A DNA stretch of 64,000 bases from Desmodus rotundus (Eukaryota > Chordata > Mammalia > Chiroptera > Phyllostomidae), in NCBI RefSeq assembly GCF_022682495.2, contig NC_071398.1, positions 10,670,934-10,734,933 of the forward strand, given 5' to 3'. Under the pieces are notes generated by a model. That model saw nothing but the letters and a program-made list of their open reading frames with translations. It was not told the origin of the DNA and made no database searches. The translations under genes were made by a program, and so were the position numbers. Positions 1 to 11,414 of the stretch are shown in pieces (within the stretch, counting starts at the first letter, position 1; each line of letters begins with the position of its first letter).

Positions 1-854
1 TGTTCTTGCAAGGGATGCTTCTAGAGGATAAAACGACATAAAACACATAGTGCTTGAAATTGGCCAATCAGTTGAAACGGAAACCCCCCAAATAATACAT
101 GAATTATATCCTAAATAGGTAACCATGTTATGGACATTGAGATAACCTGAAGCACATTTATTCCAAAGATCTAGTCAATGTCTATATTATCCAGTTCAAT
201 TACCACGATTATGTCTTTAGAGTGAGATTCTTACCAATAGAATTTTGGTCAGAAAGAAGATCTCAAAAAGAGAAAATATATTACTGTCATCAGGTACTCC
301 AGTCTCCCTGCTGCCTTTTCTGAAGCCTAACCAAGCTGTGATTAAGGTCAAGTTTACTATCTACTTTTTTTTTTTTTTAATTTTTGGTTCCCACAGGCCC
401 TCCTCAGAGAGCAGAGTTTTATGTTTTCCCTCCTTTCTCTCTACACTTCATTCAAATACAGTCATACCTCAGTACTTGTCACATTTGGATGAGAAAAAAA
501 ATGTTCTTGCTCAGGACTCACAGCACTTGGTGGAACTTGTATGAGTATGAGGCTGCTGCCAAGACAGGATGTCTTATGGGAAAAGTTGTTCGGTACTCAT
601 TGGTTTCGGCACTCATCACGAGTTCCTGAACAAATTAGTGATGAGTACCAGGGCACTTCAGTATGACACTTAAAGATTCCCATTTCACCAGACTGCTTTC
701 TGGCAATTCCAGTCACATCATTTACCTACAAAGTATAGGTTGCATAAGGTCAGATTTCTGCAGTCCTCAAGTTTTTGGCAAGATATTTCTGTGCTTGTAA
801 AAGGTCCATTTATCTTCTCTGTCTTGTTATATTTAATTGTTGAGAATCTTCCAC
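1..854. other. Intronic sequence, nothing recognised
   Basis: AT-rich unique-looking sequence with a T-run near 366-379. The open frames here show no family resemblance. Confidence 0.6.
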
Positions 855-869
855 TTTCACAGTTGGAAT

Positions 870-961
870 GAACCAATACTGGGGGTGGGCGGGGTGGGGG
901 AGAGCAACAGAGGAAAAATTGGGACAGTGGTAATTGAACAACAATTAAAAAAAAAAAAAGA
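870..961 (+). mobile_element. LINE-1 3' end fragment (bat type)
   Basis: A G-rich tract (881-900) is followed by GGAAAAATTGGGACAGTGG, then TAATTGAACAACAATTAAAA and an A-tail. The same ending occurs at about 5140-5175 and 57612-57640, so it is a repeated L1/HAL1 3' terminus. Confidence 0.75.
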
Positions 962-3231
962 AAAGCAATAGTGAAAGGTAGTCAACAAAACTCCTTTAGT
1001 TTATAAATTCACCTAACATACAAATGGAAAAACCAATGTGTGGGCCATATAATTTAGACAATTCAAGGTGTTGTGATTGTTTGGTATGTACATGTGATAT
1101 AAATGACTCATCCCATTTTCAACCTTGGCTTTCACCTTTGATCATATTAAAGGTTTTCTTCCTCTTTTGGCAGAAATGTGATTGTCATATATTCAGAGAA
1201 GCATTATATGTGAAATCACTCAACTGTGTAGGAGACAAGAGACAGCTAATTTCTCTCTCATTTTGTCTTTGATTTTGAATTAGTCGGCTGGAAATTGCAG
1301 TAGGACCAATGTATATGAGAGAAGAAGATCACAGTAACTTCCAGTTGAAAGACACAGCTGCAAGTTTCTTAGAAAATATCAAATACTGAAACCATTTCCT
1401 TTAAAGATCTAATTTAAAAGGGGGATCATCCACCCATCGATTACAAATTTGAATACTGTGGCTATTTCAAAATCTTAACCTTCATCTGGTCTGAAGGGCC
1501 TTGTAAATTATGCTGATCTCAGGGGAGAAACATCAGCTATTGGCCATTTTAAAGTCCATTGGAAAAAGGAAAATAAACAATTCTAGCCATATTATACCAT
1601 TTGATTCCTTCCATGTTTTAAACATAAAATATGCCATAGTTTTAACATAAATAATATCTATTGTATTGACTTTCAGTTTTGTGTGTGTTTGCCCTCTGCC
1701 CATTAATAATAACAAGGAGTAACAGTCTCACACGATTTCTATTGCTCTATCGATCCCCAACATTTTAAACATGACGCTTTCTTTTCATTACTTTGTTTTT
1801 TCATTATTTTGTTTTTACGTGTTAAGAAGAGAGAAATTGCTTTTTATATTTCATGGTAACTATCCAGATAACAAAAAGCAGTGGTTTCTGGAGCAAAAGT
1901 CATGGATTTCTAGTACAAGGAACAGGGAGATAGAATATGAACTTGACATATCTATTCCAAAGACCAGGGGGTTCATAGCTTATTCTATGGAGATATTGAA
2001 AATTTGGGTCCTAAATTCATAATCACGGTGAACACAGGTCCTACTTTCCATAGATAGTCCTAGTTTATGGTTTTTATAGGCATAAATATAATATGAACAG
2101 AGACCCCTTTCACTTTAAAAAATGTCCTAGTTGAAATAATAAATTATATAGTCATTCTTTGCAAAATAAACAAACACATAACTTAAAGTGAATAATTGTG
2201 ACACAAATATTGCTTCCTCTCCTGAGGAATTTTGCAGTCCCTGACATCTTTTTTTTTTCTCAATTATTTCACACACACACACACACACACACATACATGC
2301 AAACCTGTACAGTAAGTCAAAACTGAAGGTTCCATTTTCTAGTTCCAAAATAAAACAGATAACCCACATGCTTTTAAATATGCTATTACCAGGTTTATTG
2401 AAATATACAATGGAGCTAAAACATGGTTTCCTAAGTGTATAATTTTTTACTTCCTACTAGTTCCAAAATTTAGAGAAAACATATGTCACACATTCACTAT
2501 GGGACTGAAATGTCCTCTTTAAAAGGGTTTAGGGAATAATAAACATATCGCCAAACCATACTTTCACTGACAACCAATATCAACCTCTCATCCATTCAAA
2601 TATGTTTATGCAGTGCCTTCAACGGGCCATATCTTGAAACTGCAGAAAGCACAGAAAACTCCAAATGCTCAGAACCTTTGGGATGGAAAACATTTCTTCA
2701 CAGAGAATTTTTAAATGCGGGGCATTTTATATGCAAAAATAATGGCTGATACCTATTAGCTCACAATCAAAATAAGCATGGAGCACATGAGCATGGACTG
2801 GCAGCTCAGTTTGGAATTTCTGAGGGGACTTTCATCTTAGCCATATTTATGTGACTTCCAGAAGAAAGAAATCTTGGTAGTGTTAACTGAAAAACAAAGG
2901 CAATGTACCTGGATTAGAGTTCCTAATTAGGGGAGAAAACAAATGACTATTCCATTACTGATGAGAAAGAACAGGATTTTGTCTCTTTAGAGTTTATAAT
3001 AGTGGACGCCAGATAAATGAGGAATATCTCTATAACAACTTTCTCATTTCCTTTTCTGTAATGTATCCACATTTATCAAAGCATCCTCCAAAAAACTAAG
3101 TAGCATTATATTAAAAGGTAAGGCCATAATATATTTAACAAGAGCAGCAAAATGTTATTTTTATCTCACAAATGGAGTTGTATCAAAATTCACTACCTCC
3201 TTGAAAGAGAATATAACATATAACCCAGGTC
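962..3231. other. Intronic sequence, mostly unrecognised
   Basis: No exon or confident repeat apart from the CA run at 2270-2293. The open frame read across that run (CVCVCVC) is low-complexity translation. Confidence 0.5.
2270..2293. repeat. (CA)n microsatellite
   Basis: Twelve perfect CA units, preceded by a T-run in the same AT-rich context. Confidence 0.95.
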
Positions 3232-5172
3232 AGGACTTCTGGTAAGATGGTAGCAGAGGTAAACAAGCTCACCTCCTCTCACAATCACATCAAAGTTACA
3301 ACTAAAATATAGAACAAGCATCTATCAGAACTGTCAGAAATTGAGCTGAATGGAAGTCAGACAACTACAGAATTAAAGAAACCACATCCATCAGACTGGT
3401 AAAAGGGGTGGAGATGCAGAATGGGCTGGTCTCACTTCCTCATGTGGTGGATAAAAATCAGGAGGGGTATCATGGGAATGAGGAGTCCCGGCCCCACACC
3501 AGGCCACCCCAGCCCAGGGTTCCAGTGGCAGAAAGATAAGTCTACATAACTTCTGGCTGCAAAAACCAGCGGGGATTGAGTCAGTGGAAGAAACTTCTGG
3601 AGTCGCAAGCAGTTCCCCTTAAAGAACACACATATGGACTTAACCAAACTCACTCCCTGTGAGCTCCAGCGCTGGGGTGGCAGCTTCAAAGGCACCAGGG
3701 GCATACAGAGAGGAACTGAAGTGTCTGGCATGAAGGCGAGAGCTGGGGGACAGCTTTCTCCCAGACAGAAAGGCAAGCAGAGGCCATTGCCCCTTTTCTG
3801 AGACCTCCCTCCACAGAGCCACAGAGCCAGCAAGTGGGTGCCATATCCGAGACTCCATCAATCTGGCTATCACTGTTTGCCCCACCCTGGAGATCCCCAG
3901 ACTCCATCCCACCCAACTTATGGGCCCACCCAAGCTGTTAACCATAACTTTTCCATATAAATGGTTGGTCTTGGCTCATGCTTCACAACTTCCTAAATTC
4001 TCTCAAACAAGCAACAGATGGCCTTAGTGAGCCCCCAGCCTCTATACCTCTTGCTAAGTGGCCCCAGACCCAGCACTAGCAGCAGCCAGCCTAATTCACA
4101 GCTGGGCTTCACCTGAGAATCTTCAAGCCAAGTACAAGTAGCAGCGATCTCAAATTGCTTTATAGCTCAGGCAGGGTGGCCCCAGGCAAAACACAGGAGG
4201 GGGCTCACCTTCATTGCACCATCCAGGAAACCTCAGAGCTTGTGCACCCAGTGGACAGCAACAGACCACACTGGAACACCACCACCCTGCCCCTGCACAG
4301 CTGATCCTCCGTGGAGGGCAGAGGTTGGTGGTTAGTGGTCACAGCCAGCCCTTGCAGCTGCCTGGCCTGGGTAAATCCCTCCCATTGACCTGCTAACAGT
4401 AATCATAGGTGTACCAGAAGGGGAAGAGAAAGAACAAGAAATTCGAAACCTAACTGAAAAAAATAATGAAAGAAAACTTCGCTAATTTGGTGAAGGAAAT
4501 AGACATGCACATCCAGGAAGCACGGAGAGTCCCAAACAAGATGGATGCAAAGAGGCCCACTCCAAGACACAGCATAATTAAAATACCAAAGATTAAAGAT
4601 AAAGAGAGAATCTTAAAAGCAGCAAGATAGAAGCAGTTAGTTACCTACAGGGGAGTTCCCGTAAGACTGGCAGCTGATGTCTCAAAAGTAACTTTGCAGG
4701 GTAGAGGGGATTGGCAAAAGATATTCAGTCAAGAAAAGCAGGGACCCACAGCCAAGACTGCTCTATCCAGCAAAGCTATTGTTTAGTATAGAAGGGCAGA
4801 TACAGAGCTTCCCAGGAAAGAAGAAACTAGAGTTCATCATTACCAAACCATTATTATGTGAAATATTAAAAGGACTTATTTAAGAAAAAGATCAAAACTA
4901 TGAATAATGAGATGGCAATAAATTGATCAACAATTGAATCTAAAAAATAAACTAAGCAAACAAGAAAAACAGAGACAGAATAATGGATAAAGAGAGCGTT
5001 TTCATGGTTGCCTGATGTTAGGGGGTGTGGGAGAATGGGTGGAGAGGTAAGGGGACAAAACCAAGGGGGAGGGTGGAGGTGGGGGAGGGAGGTGGGTTCA
5101 GCTGGGGTGGGGTGGAGAGATGGGGAGAAAAGGCATACAACTGTAATTGAACAACAATAAAAATTAAAAAAA
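3232..5172 (+). mobile_element. HAL1-like (half-LINE) retrotransposon, nearly full length
   Basis: It starts GTCAGGACTTCTGGTAAGATGG, typical of the L1 5' end. A GC-richer 5' leader of about 1.15 kb follows. From about 4400 to 4880 there is a degraded ORF1-like region. Its C-terminal part reads as GVPVRLAADVS...TLQ..RGDWQKIF when frames are followed, which resembles the L1 ORF1p carboxy-terminal domain. This passes directly into a G-rich 3' UTR ending CAACTGTAATTGAACAACAATAAAAA plus an A-rich tail. No ORF2 (endonuclease or reverse transcriptase) sequence lies between, which defines half-LINEs. Stops and frameshifts make ORF1 non-functional. Antisense open frames of 133 and 169 codons here are artefacts. 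Confidence 0.72.
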
Positions 5173-5395
5173 AATAAAAAAAGAACTACAAATAGGTAGT
5201 TACAGAATAGCCATGGGGATATAAGGTACAGTATAGGAAATGGAGCAGCCAAAGAACTTACACGCATGACGCATGGACATGAACAATGGTGTGGGGATGG
5301 CCTGAGGGAGTGCGGAGTGCTGGGTGGAGGGGAGCAAAGGGAGAAAAATTGGGACAACTGAAATAGCGTAATCAATACAATATAACTAAAAGAAA
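5173..5395 (+). mobile_element. LINE-1 3' UTR fragment
   Basis: Begins ACTACAAATAGGTAGTTACAGAATAGCCATGGGGAT, then CATGACGCATGGACATGAACAATGG. It ends AAAAATTGGGACAACTGAAATAGCGTAATCAATA plus an A-rich tail, a standard L1 3' UTR layout. It directly abuts the HAL1-like tail. Confidence 0.7.
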
Positions 5396-5649
5396 AAAAA
5401 ACAATCTAAACAAATTCCATGAACCAATTTTTATTCTGTTACTTGAGCATAGCTTTTGTATAGACCATTCCTAAATCTAAACACATGCCTATCGTGAAGC
5501 CATAAGACAGCCGGAGACAATACATCTGTTTTGCTAATCATTCTAAAACAGCTAAAACTAAGTCTTAAACACATCTGAGCCAGAATAAACAGTCAACGCT
5601 CCTTGTTAAATAGAAAGCAGCTTAGGAAACAAAAATGTACAGATAAAAT

Positions 5650-5830
5650 AGAGTTTTTTTTTTTTTCCCAGTACCGACCTGGCACCATACATAGTTAATA
5701 CAATATTACGACTATATTCCCTATATTGTAACTTATATCTCCATGACTGTCTTCTATCTACCAGCCTGTACTTTGCAATCTCTTGACCTTTTTCACTCAG
5801 TCTCCCAACCCCCTTCCCCTCAGAGACTTT
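5650..5830 (-). mobile_element. Antisense LINE-1 3' UTR fragment
   Basis: A T-run is followed by the reverse complement of L1 3' UTR, including TGCAATCTCTTGACCTTTTTCACTCAGTCTCCCAACCCC. The same stretch recurs in the L1 at 56289-56575. Confidence 0.65.
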
Positions 5831-6469
5831 TTATAATAATATGTGGCCTCTATATGTAACAGACCATAGTTAAGGGAAACAATCCAAGCTTGTTTCTTAC
5901 GAACTAATGATATACATTAAATGTTCTCCATGAGTGAAAAATAAAATCAGTTCAGATTAGTTCCAAAGCAAGGAATGTCCTTTGAAAATGATTTTCTAAT
6001 CTAATTGCTATTGTAAAAGCTGGTACAGATTTAAAACGAATATTTCTAATATGTACCCACACACCAGACACAATTAGATTAGCCTTTCCCTAAAGACTTC
6101 ATAAACATTCAATTAAATCTTAACAAATGCAAAGTATAAGCCAGGTAGATCCTCCCTGAACAGATATCTCAAAATTCCTGGAACTTTCATAAGGGTTAAA
6201 CCTTACAGTCCACTTTACTTTTTAATAATAAGATGATTGAAGTATGCCTTGGCATAAAATTAGCATTCACATTAACAATTTTCTTATCTATTGTTTCAAT
6301 ATTGGAAAAAAGAAGTGATACCATAACCATGTCATTAAGCTCATAAGCTGGATTTCAAGTGCTCATGAATGCAAAAAATTACATTATTGATATTTTCAGT
6401 GAAATTACTAACTCACATTTTATTTTCCAATTTATAGTTTACCCTGTTTCACAATGCTGATATATTTAC

Positions 6470-6587
6470 CTTCATTTTTCTTGATGGTAAAATTCGGATT
6501 GTTGGCCATTTCTGGAAGAAGGCTGTATAGGAAATAATGTCCATTTTTGGGCTCGTCCTTGTCCATGGCACTCACTGTTTGAATGAC
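6470..6587 (-). CDS. CDH8: CDH8 coding exon, 118 bp (EC5)
   Basis: Next coding exon after the one at 19769-19890. The acceptor is TTTTATGTTACAG before GTCATTCAAAC, with a short pyrimidine tract. The donor is AATGAAG followed by gtaaatat. It enters in phase 0, continuing ...GKPGQ directly with VIQTVSAMDKD, and leaves in phase 1 with one G of the next codon (GAT Asp would fit the family). It encodes about 39 residues of EC5: the DxD-type calcium ligand region AMDKDEP, then NGHYFLYSLLPEMANNPNF and TIKKNE. The 118-bp length and 0-to-1 phasing match the type II cadherin gene structure. Compared with human CDH8 from memory, I see about two changes (DDP to DEP, EMV to EMA), both conservative. The open frame running past the donor is intron read-through, not protein. 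Confidence 0.93.
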
Positions 6588-8035
6588 CTGTAACATAAAA
6601 CTTGACATCAGCATCTCTGATGACATCCATGATTTGAACTGCCTTTAAAAGTCGAGTGACATCCCTTATGGTCCAAGGAATCTTTTTCAATTTTCTAAAT
6701 TGTCATGGATGGTTGGTGCCAAGAATAAGGAGAATCATTCATCACTTTCAAACTTCTGCTTTGATTAGTTGATGAAAATTAAGGTCATTATCTTTGTGTC
6801 CATTCGGTGTCGGGGGCTGGCCATAGCATATTAAAAGGTATTTGAAAATTCCCACTGGACAATTATATGTTTCTTTCCAACTTGAGTATATACAGGCATC
6901 TCGAATGGGATTTGGAATTGTTACGGTGAGTATAGCGTGGCTTTGGGGACAACCTTGGAGGTAAAAGAATTAAATCTTGAATCCTCACAATTTCTTTTTA
7001 ATTTTTCTCATCAGGTTGCAAGTGTTTGCCGAATATTATAGAACGTTCCCTGGCACAAACCTCACCGCTACAAACCTTTCTGAAGACTTGCATCTGTTCC
7101 CACCCAAGAACGAACACTGTTTTTAAAGCTAGTGGATAACATGTGCAAACAATGCCTTGGAGTGTATCCTGAGATGAATAAATTATAGGGATTAGAAGAA
7201 TTACCACTGTACAGAGAACTGTTTGGGTAGATACACAGACTCGGAATTGGTGCCGGTTGAATGCGCTTCTTTCATTTGCAAAGCTGCGTTAACTTAGGGC
7301 TAAGTTATTTCTTGGGATGTCAGAGAATTAGCTTAATAATTCATATTTATGGTTCTGTGATATTAATCACTTCAATATAAAACTCTGGGCAATAGCTAAT
7401 GTGGAAAAAATTATAGCTTATACTTCATTATGAATAACTACCACACAATTTCTACAAGAAATGCCTGTGAAGCATGACAGTCAAGGTGATATCAAATTTA
7501 CCATAAAAAATTAACAGGCAAATGCTCTCACATTTACGAAATTTAGAGACTGTAATGATGATGCCTAATACATTATGTCTGTTTGAACAATTATATCCCA
7601 TTCAACTTTGCCAAATTCATCAAAGAGGAAACAATGGATCACTTCTTTTTAGGAAAGCGACGTCATTGCCTTGTACCTTATCACCTAAACAAATGCAAGA
7701 ATCACAATTTCAGAACTCTTCCCATAGCTGTGGAGATTGCATTGTATCAAGCACATGCTCTGTGACAAGCAGTCCATTAAGGTTTTTTGAAGCATACACG
7801 AAATAACCTCTCTATTTTATTTCTCCATTTTTTAAGTGGAACATATCTTACTTTGTAGGTGTTTTACTTTTGTTAAGGACCTTACGAACGGTCTTGTCAT
7901 TGTACTTAGCTTGAGGGATGATATAACAGCACAACATGTAACTCATGGTTAGGACAGAGCAGTCAATTACGATGATGGCCCCTGAAATGGAGCCACCTTG
8001 ACAGAAGTCATAACTTCACACTCTACTCATGGCAG
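6588..8035. other. Intronic sequence, nothing recognised
   Basis: AT-rich; no coding exon or clear repeat identified. Confidence 0.5.
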
Positions 8036-8039
8036 GGCA

Positions 8040-8215
8040 CGAAGGGATTTCCTGAACTCTGACGCTCCGTGTCCTTGCATTCCTAAATTACCAATAATGG
8101 GAGTACTGTTCTGTTAGCGTTGCTTTGACTATGGATGTAAATTCACGTCAGTTTCTGAATATAGTGCCCAGGTCATAGTAAATGCCCGATGAGTGTTAGA
8201 ACATCGGTCATCCTG
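8040..8215 (+). repeat. MIR SINE fossil
   Basis: Weak match to the MIR 3' half: the order 'upstream body, CAGTTTCTGAATATAGTGCCCAGGTCATAGTAAATGC...TGTTAGAAC' follows the consensus ending (gtgcctggcacatagtaagcgctcaataaatgtt). Confidence 0.5.
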
Positions 8216-9014
8216 ATTATTGTTTTGTCTTTAGGGTCACTATCATTTATTTAATGACAGAGCACCTTAATAAGTACAACTTTGATGTCATTCAAAGAGG
8301 CCCTCGACCTCAGAGTGTATAGGAATGCCATTATATCTGCTCTGTAGAAGCACCTCACACATTTGCCTTGACATTGAAGTGCGGAGAGATGCCCTGGGAT
8401 TCCGGTTTTATAAAAATGAAAGAATAAAAGAACCAGGGGAGAAGCTGTGAAGCACGGGTAACTCTTTGGTGGACAGCCTAGACATAGAAATACTGAAGAG
8501 GAGAATTTGATAAGAGCCTTTGTTTAGGCAGTTTTAAAGAATAGAGGGGCAAGAAGTGACTCGTGAGCAGATGTGGGGTCCTCTTCTCCCTTAACCCAAT
8601 TTTGTTTCAGAAGGACTTCTATTCCCAGGTGTGTCTGTTGAAGATGTAACTCCTAAATTGTGTGAGCAAACATGAAGAATAAAAGCAAATAGAAGATTTC
8701 TCGATATTTTGTGATGGAAATCACTCATAACTAAATGCATTCTTATGGTACACTTCATGGATAGAGTTTCTATATGTAATACCTTTCTTAATGTCTCTAA
8801 GTAATCTGCATGAAAAAGAGTCACACATGCTGGCTGGTGTATCTCATGAGCTATTTGATTAATTAAGCCATCACTATCAAAACAAAAAAAAATGCAGTAA
8901 TTTATCTTACCTGCAAGAAAGATGTATAATTACCTGTTATACCACATCTCAGAAGTTTGGTCTAAATATTACATGTACAATGAACATATTTTTCCCACCA
9001 TTTATTTAAGCCAG

Positions 9015-9143
9015 TAACTGTTAGACATGCAACGTTTTAAGTCTACTCAACCACAAAGTCTCAGGGCGGGCAGAGAAATCTACATTTTAAACAGTCTTCT
9101 AGGTGATTCTGCTACATACTTGAGTCTGAGAACTGTTTGAGCC
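9015..9143 (+). repeat. MER5-like hAT fossil
   Basis: GAGAAATCTACATTTTAAACAGTCTTCTAGGTGATTCTG...TTGAGTCTGAGAACTG follows the MER5 (hAT-Charlie) pattern. The left end is eroded. Confidence 0.55.
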
Positions 9144-9149
9144 CAGAGA

Positions 9150-10365
9150 AGAGACTGGTGTTCCAAGCTCCCACATTATTATTCATTCGGAGAGTTTGCA
9201 TTGCAGCCTCACACCGCGCTCAGTGCATAATGTGTTGAGGAAAAAGTGATGAAATGATAAATCTTTAAATCAACTTCCAAATATCCTGTGAACTGGTAAT
9301 GGTTAAGACTTTGGTTTAAACCATTTCTGACACTTCATTTTATTTTAATGCAGACGGCCACTCTCTGGTCATTTTATCTCAAAGTAGATGCCTGGTAGAT
9401 CACTTGAAGGACTTTATGCTATTAAAATGCATGGAGGTGCACCCATATTAAAAAGGATGAAATTTTCATTGATGCAATAACAACTGAATACACTTAGCTT
9501 TAATCAATAGAAGAAAAAGAAGAACAGATTCACTCAACGAAGGGCCCCTTCACACAAGATTTTACAGGCACACTGAAGAGATGGCAAAGGAGAACCACAC
9601 ATATTTCCCACTGTGAGCTATCATGAACTCAATTAATTATTAAGTAATTGGGCAAGTATTTCCTGAACACAGTAAAAAACATTCTGGGGAGTTCACAAGT
9701 TTTTAGGAGTATGTACAAAGCACGCAGTTAAAATATTTCTACCAAATAAAAAGAAAAAAGCCTTTCTACCAAAAAAGTTAGAATACAATTGAAAAATCGA
9801 ATGTTTAATAATTTATTGTGGAATAATTTAAAGGGAAGCTGAAAGCTAGTATATATCTCTATCAGCAAAGCAAAGTGTAAGCGGATGTTGGGATGAGGAA
9901 GTGAATCCCAGGGCCATTCTTGGATGTCTATGGAATCACACTGTTCTATTTGTTTTTCTGAGACTACTGATTTGGAATAACCTTTCTAAGGCATGAAACA
10001 GAAAAATGATGAGAATTGTGGGGCCATAGCATAATTCCGACTCTGTTTTAAAAAGAACGCTTCATAGTTTCTCAATAACACTAAACCTAAGGCAGATACT
10101 CATTGGCAGAATTTATTAAACTTTATTTTAGATTATTTTATATTAACTAAAAAATGTGTAGTAGCAGTAGGCCATCCCTGTCATTAGTAACTTTTTAAAA
10201 GGCAAGTAGCCAGCAAACCAACACACTTCTGATGATCTGTTCTGTTAACCACCATAAAACTCTCATGGGATCTGTTAGAACATCCCCTATGAGTTCCTGT
10301 GTATGTTATTCATTGATTTTTTCCTTAAGAGATGAGTTGGTGTTTTTTTTTTCTTTCTCCTCTCA
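9150..10365. other. Intronic sequence, nothing recognised
   Basis: AT-rich, no supportable feature on either strand. Confidence 0.5.
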
Positions 10366-10366
10366 C

Positions 10367-10450
10367 TGCTATTACAACAATACCTGGCACATAGTGGTTA
10401 TTTAGTAACTATTGTCTAGATGAATAAATGAATGGATAAATAACTAAGTT
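10367..10450 (+). repeat. L2/MIR 3' end fossil
   Basis: ACAACAATACCTGGCACATAGTGGTTATTTAGTAACTATTG...GAATAAATGAATGGATAAAT is the characteristic tail shared by L2 and MIR. Confidence 0.65.
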
Positions 10451-11194
10451 ATGTTAGGCGTGTTTTAGCGTTATCACTGATTCTTACATGACCTTGAGAG
10501 AGAGGTATGAGGAGACCTTGAAGCACAGTGCATCAAGGACATTCCATGTATCATCTGATCCCAGACAGATCTGATACCAAACTCTGTGCCTCCTCCTGCC
10601 CCCAATGTCAGGCTGCCTCAGAATCTTGTTGACGTTCATTTCCTCTGTACATGTATTTTGGTTTAATCAGGACTTAGACCTTCAAGATTTTGCATAAGGA
10701 CAAACCCAACCATTTTTGCTGCTCACGTACTTTGTTTTATAGGTATGAGGTTCCCTTCTGATTCTCACAGCACAGCAAAGGAGACTTAGAAATTATAGTT
10801 CTTTGCGAGTGTGTGCACGGTGAGAGAGGACTAATCTATCGCAACTGTTGGATGGTTTCCCAAGGCTCTGGAATAAACATCTATTCTGTTGCTTTTTCAG
10901 GTAAAACTTAATTTTCTCTCTCTTAGAAAATCTTTCAGGGGGTGAATAAGAGCAGAGGAAGTCAAAGGCAGTGCAGAAAGGACAGCACTCGTTATCGGTG
11001 TTCTGTTTATTCTTCTTTCTATCATTGCTTATTTTATTCCTGATTATCAATATGAGCTTTCCTGAAATACTAACTTCTATTTCTTGGAGTAGTAGTTGTA
11101 AACTTGGAGAAGGAAAAGATGATGCATGAATGAGCATCATGCAGTTCAAATCTCTCAACTAGAAAGTAAAATTGAAACACAGACCAAAAGCAAT

Positions 11195-11410
11195 GTTACC
11201 AGACAGAGGGGGAGGGGAATGGGTTAAAGGAGGAAAATGAATATAATCAATAATATTATGATAAGTCTACACGGTGACTGATGATTACTAGAATTAATAG
11301 GGTGATCACATTGTAAGGTATATAAAACTATTTAATCACTATATTTTATACCTGAAACTAATATAACTAATATAGGATTGCACACCAATGACACATAAAT
11401 TATATAAAAG
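11195..11410 (+). mobile_element. LINE-1 3' end fragment
   Basis: A G-rich stretch is followed by AATATAATCAATAATATTATGATAAG...GGGTGATCACATTGTAAGGTATATAAA...ATACCTGAAACTAATATAAC, an L1 3' UTR order. The ending is eroded. Confidence 0.65.
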
Positions 11411-11414
11411 AAGA

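Larger units (their letters stand above)
1..6469 (-). other. CDH8: Partial downstream CDH8 intron
   Basis: This follows the 118-bp exon in transcript sense and begins with the donor gtaaatat. The next expected exon (about 252 bp; rest of EC5 and transmembrane segment) was not found, so the intron runs off the window. It holds L1 3' ends, a HAL1-like element and a CA microsatellite. Confidence 0.8.

Noticed and set aside
3432..5375. Antisense open frames of 133, 101 and 169 codons
   Set aside because: They lie on the reverse strand of the HAL1-like leader and its G-rich 3' UTR; GC skew removes stops.
6588..6626. Met start upstream of VIQTVSAM in the open frame
   Set aside because: These bases are intron upstream of the acag acceptor; the frame is open by chance and joins instead to the exon at 19769.
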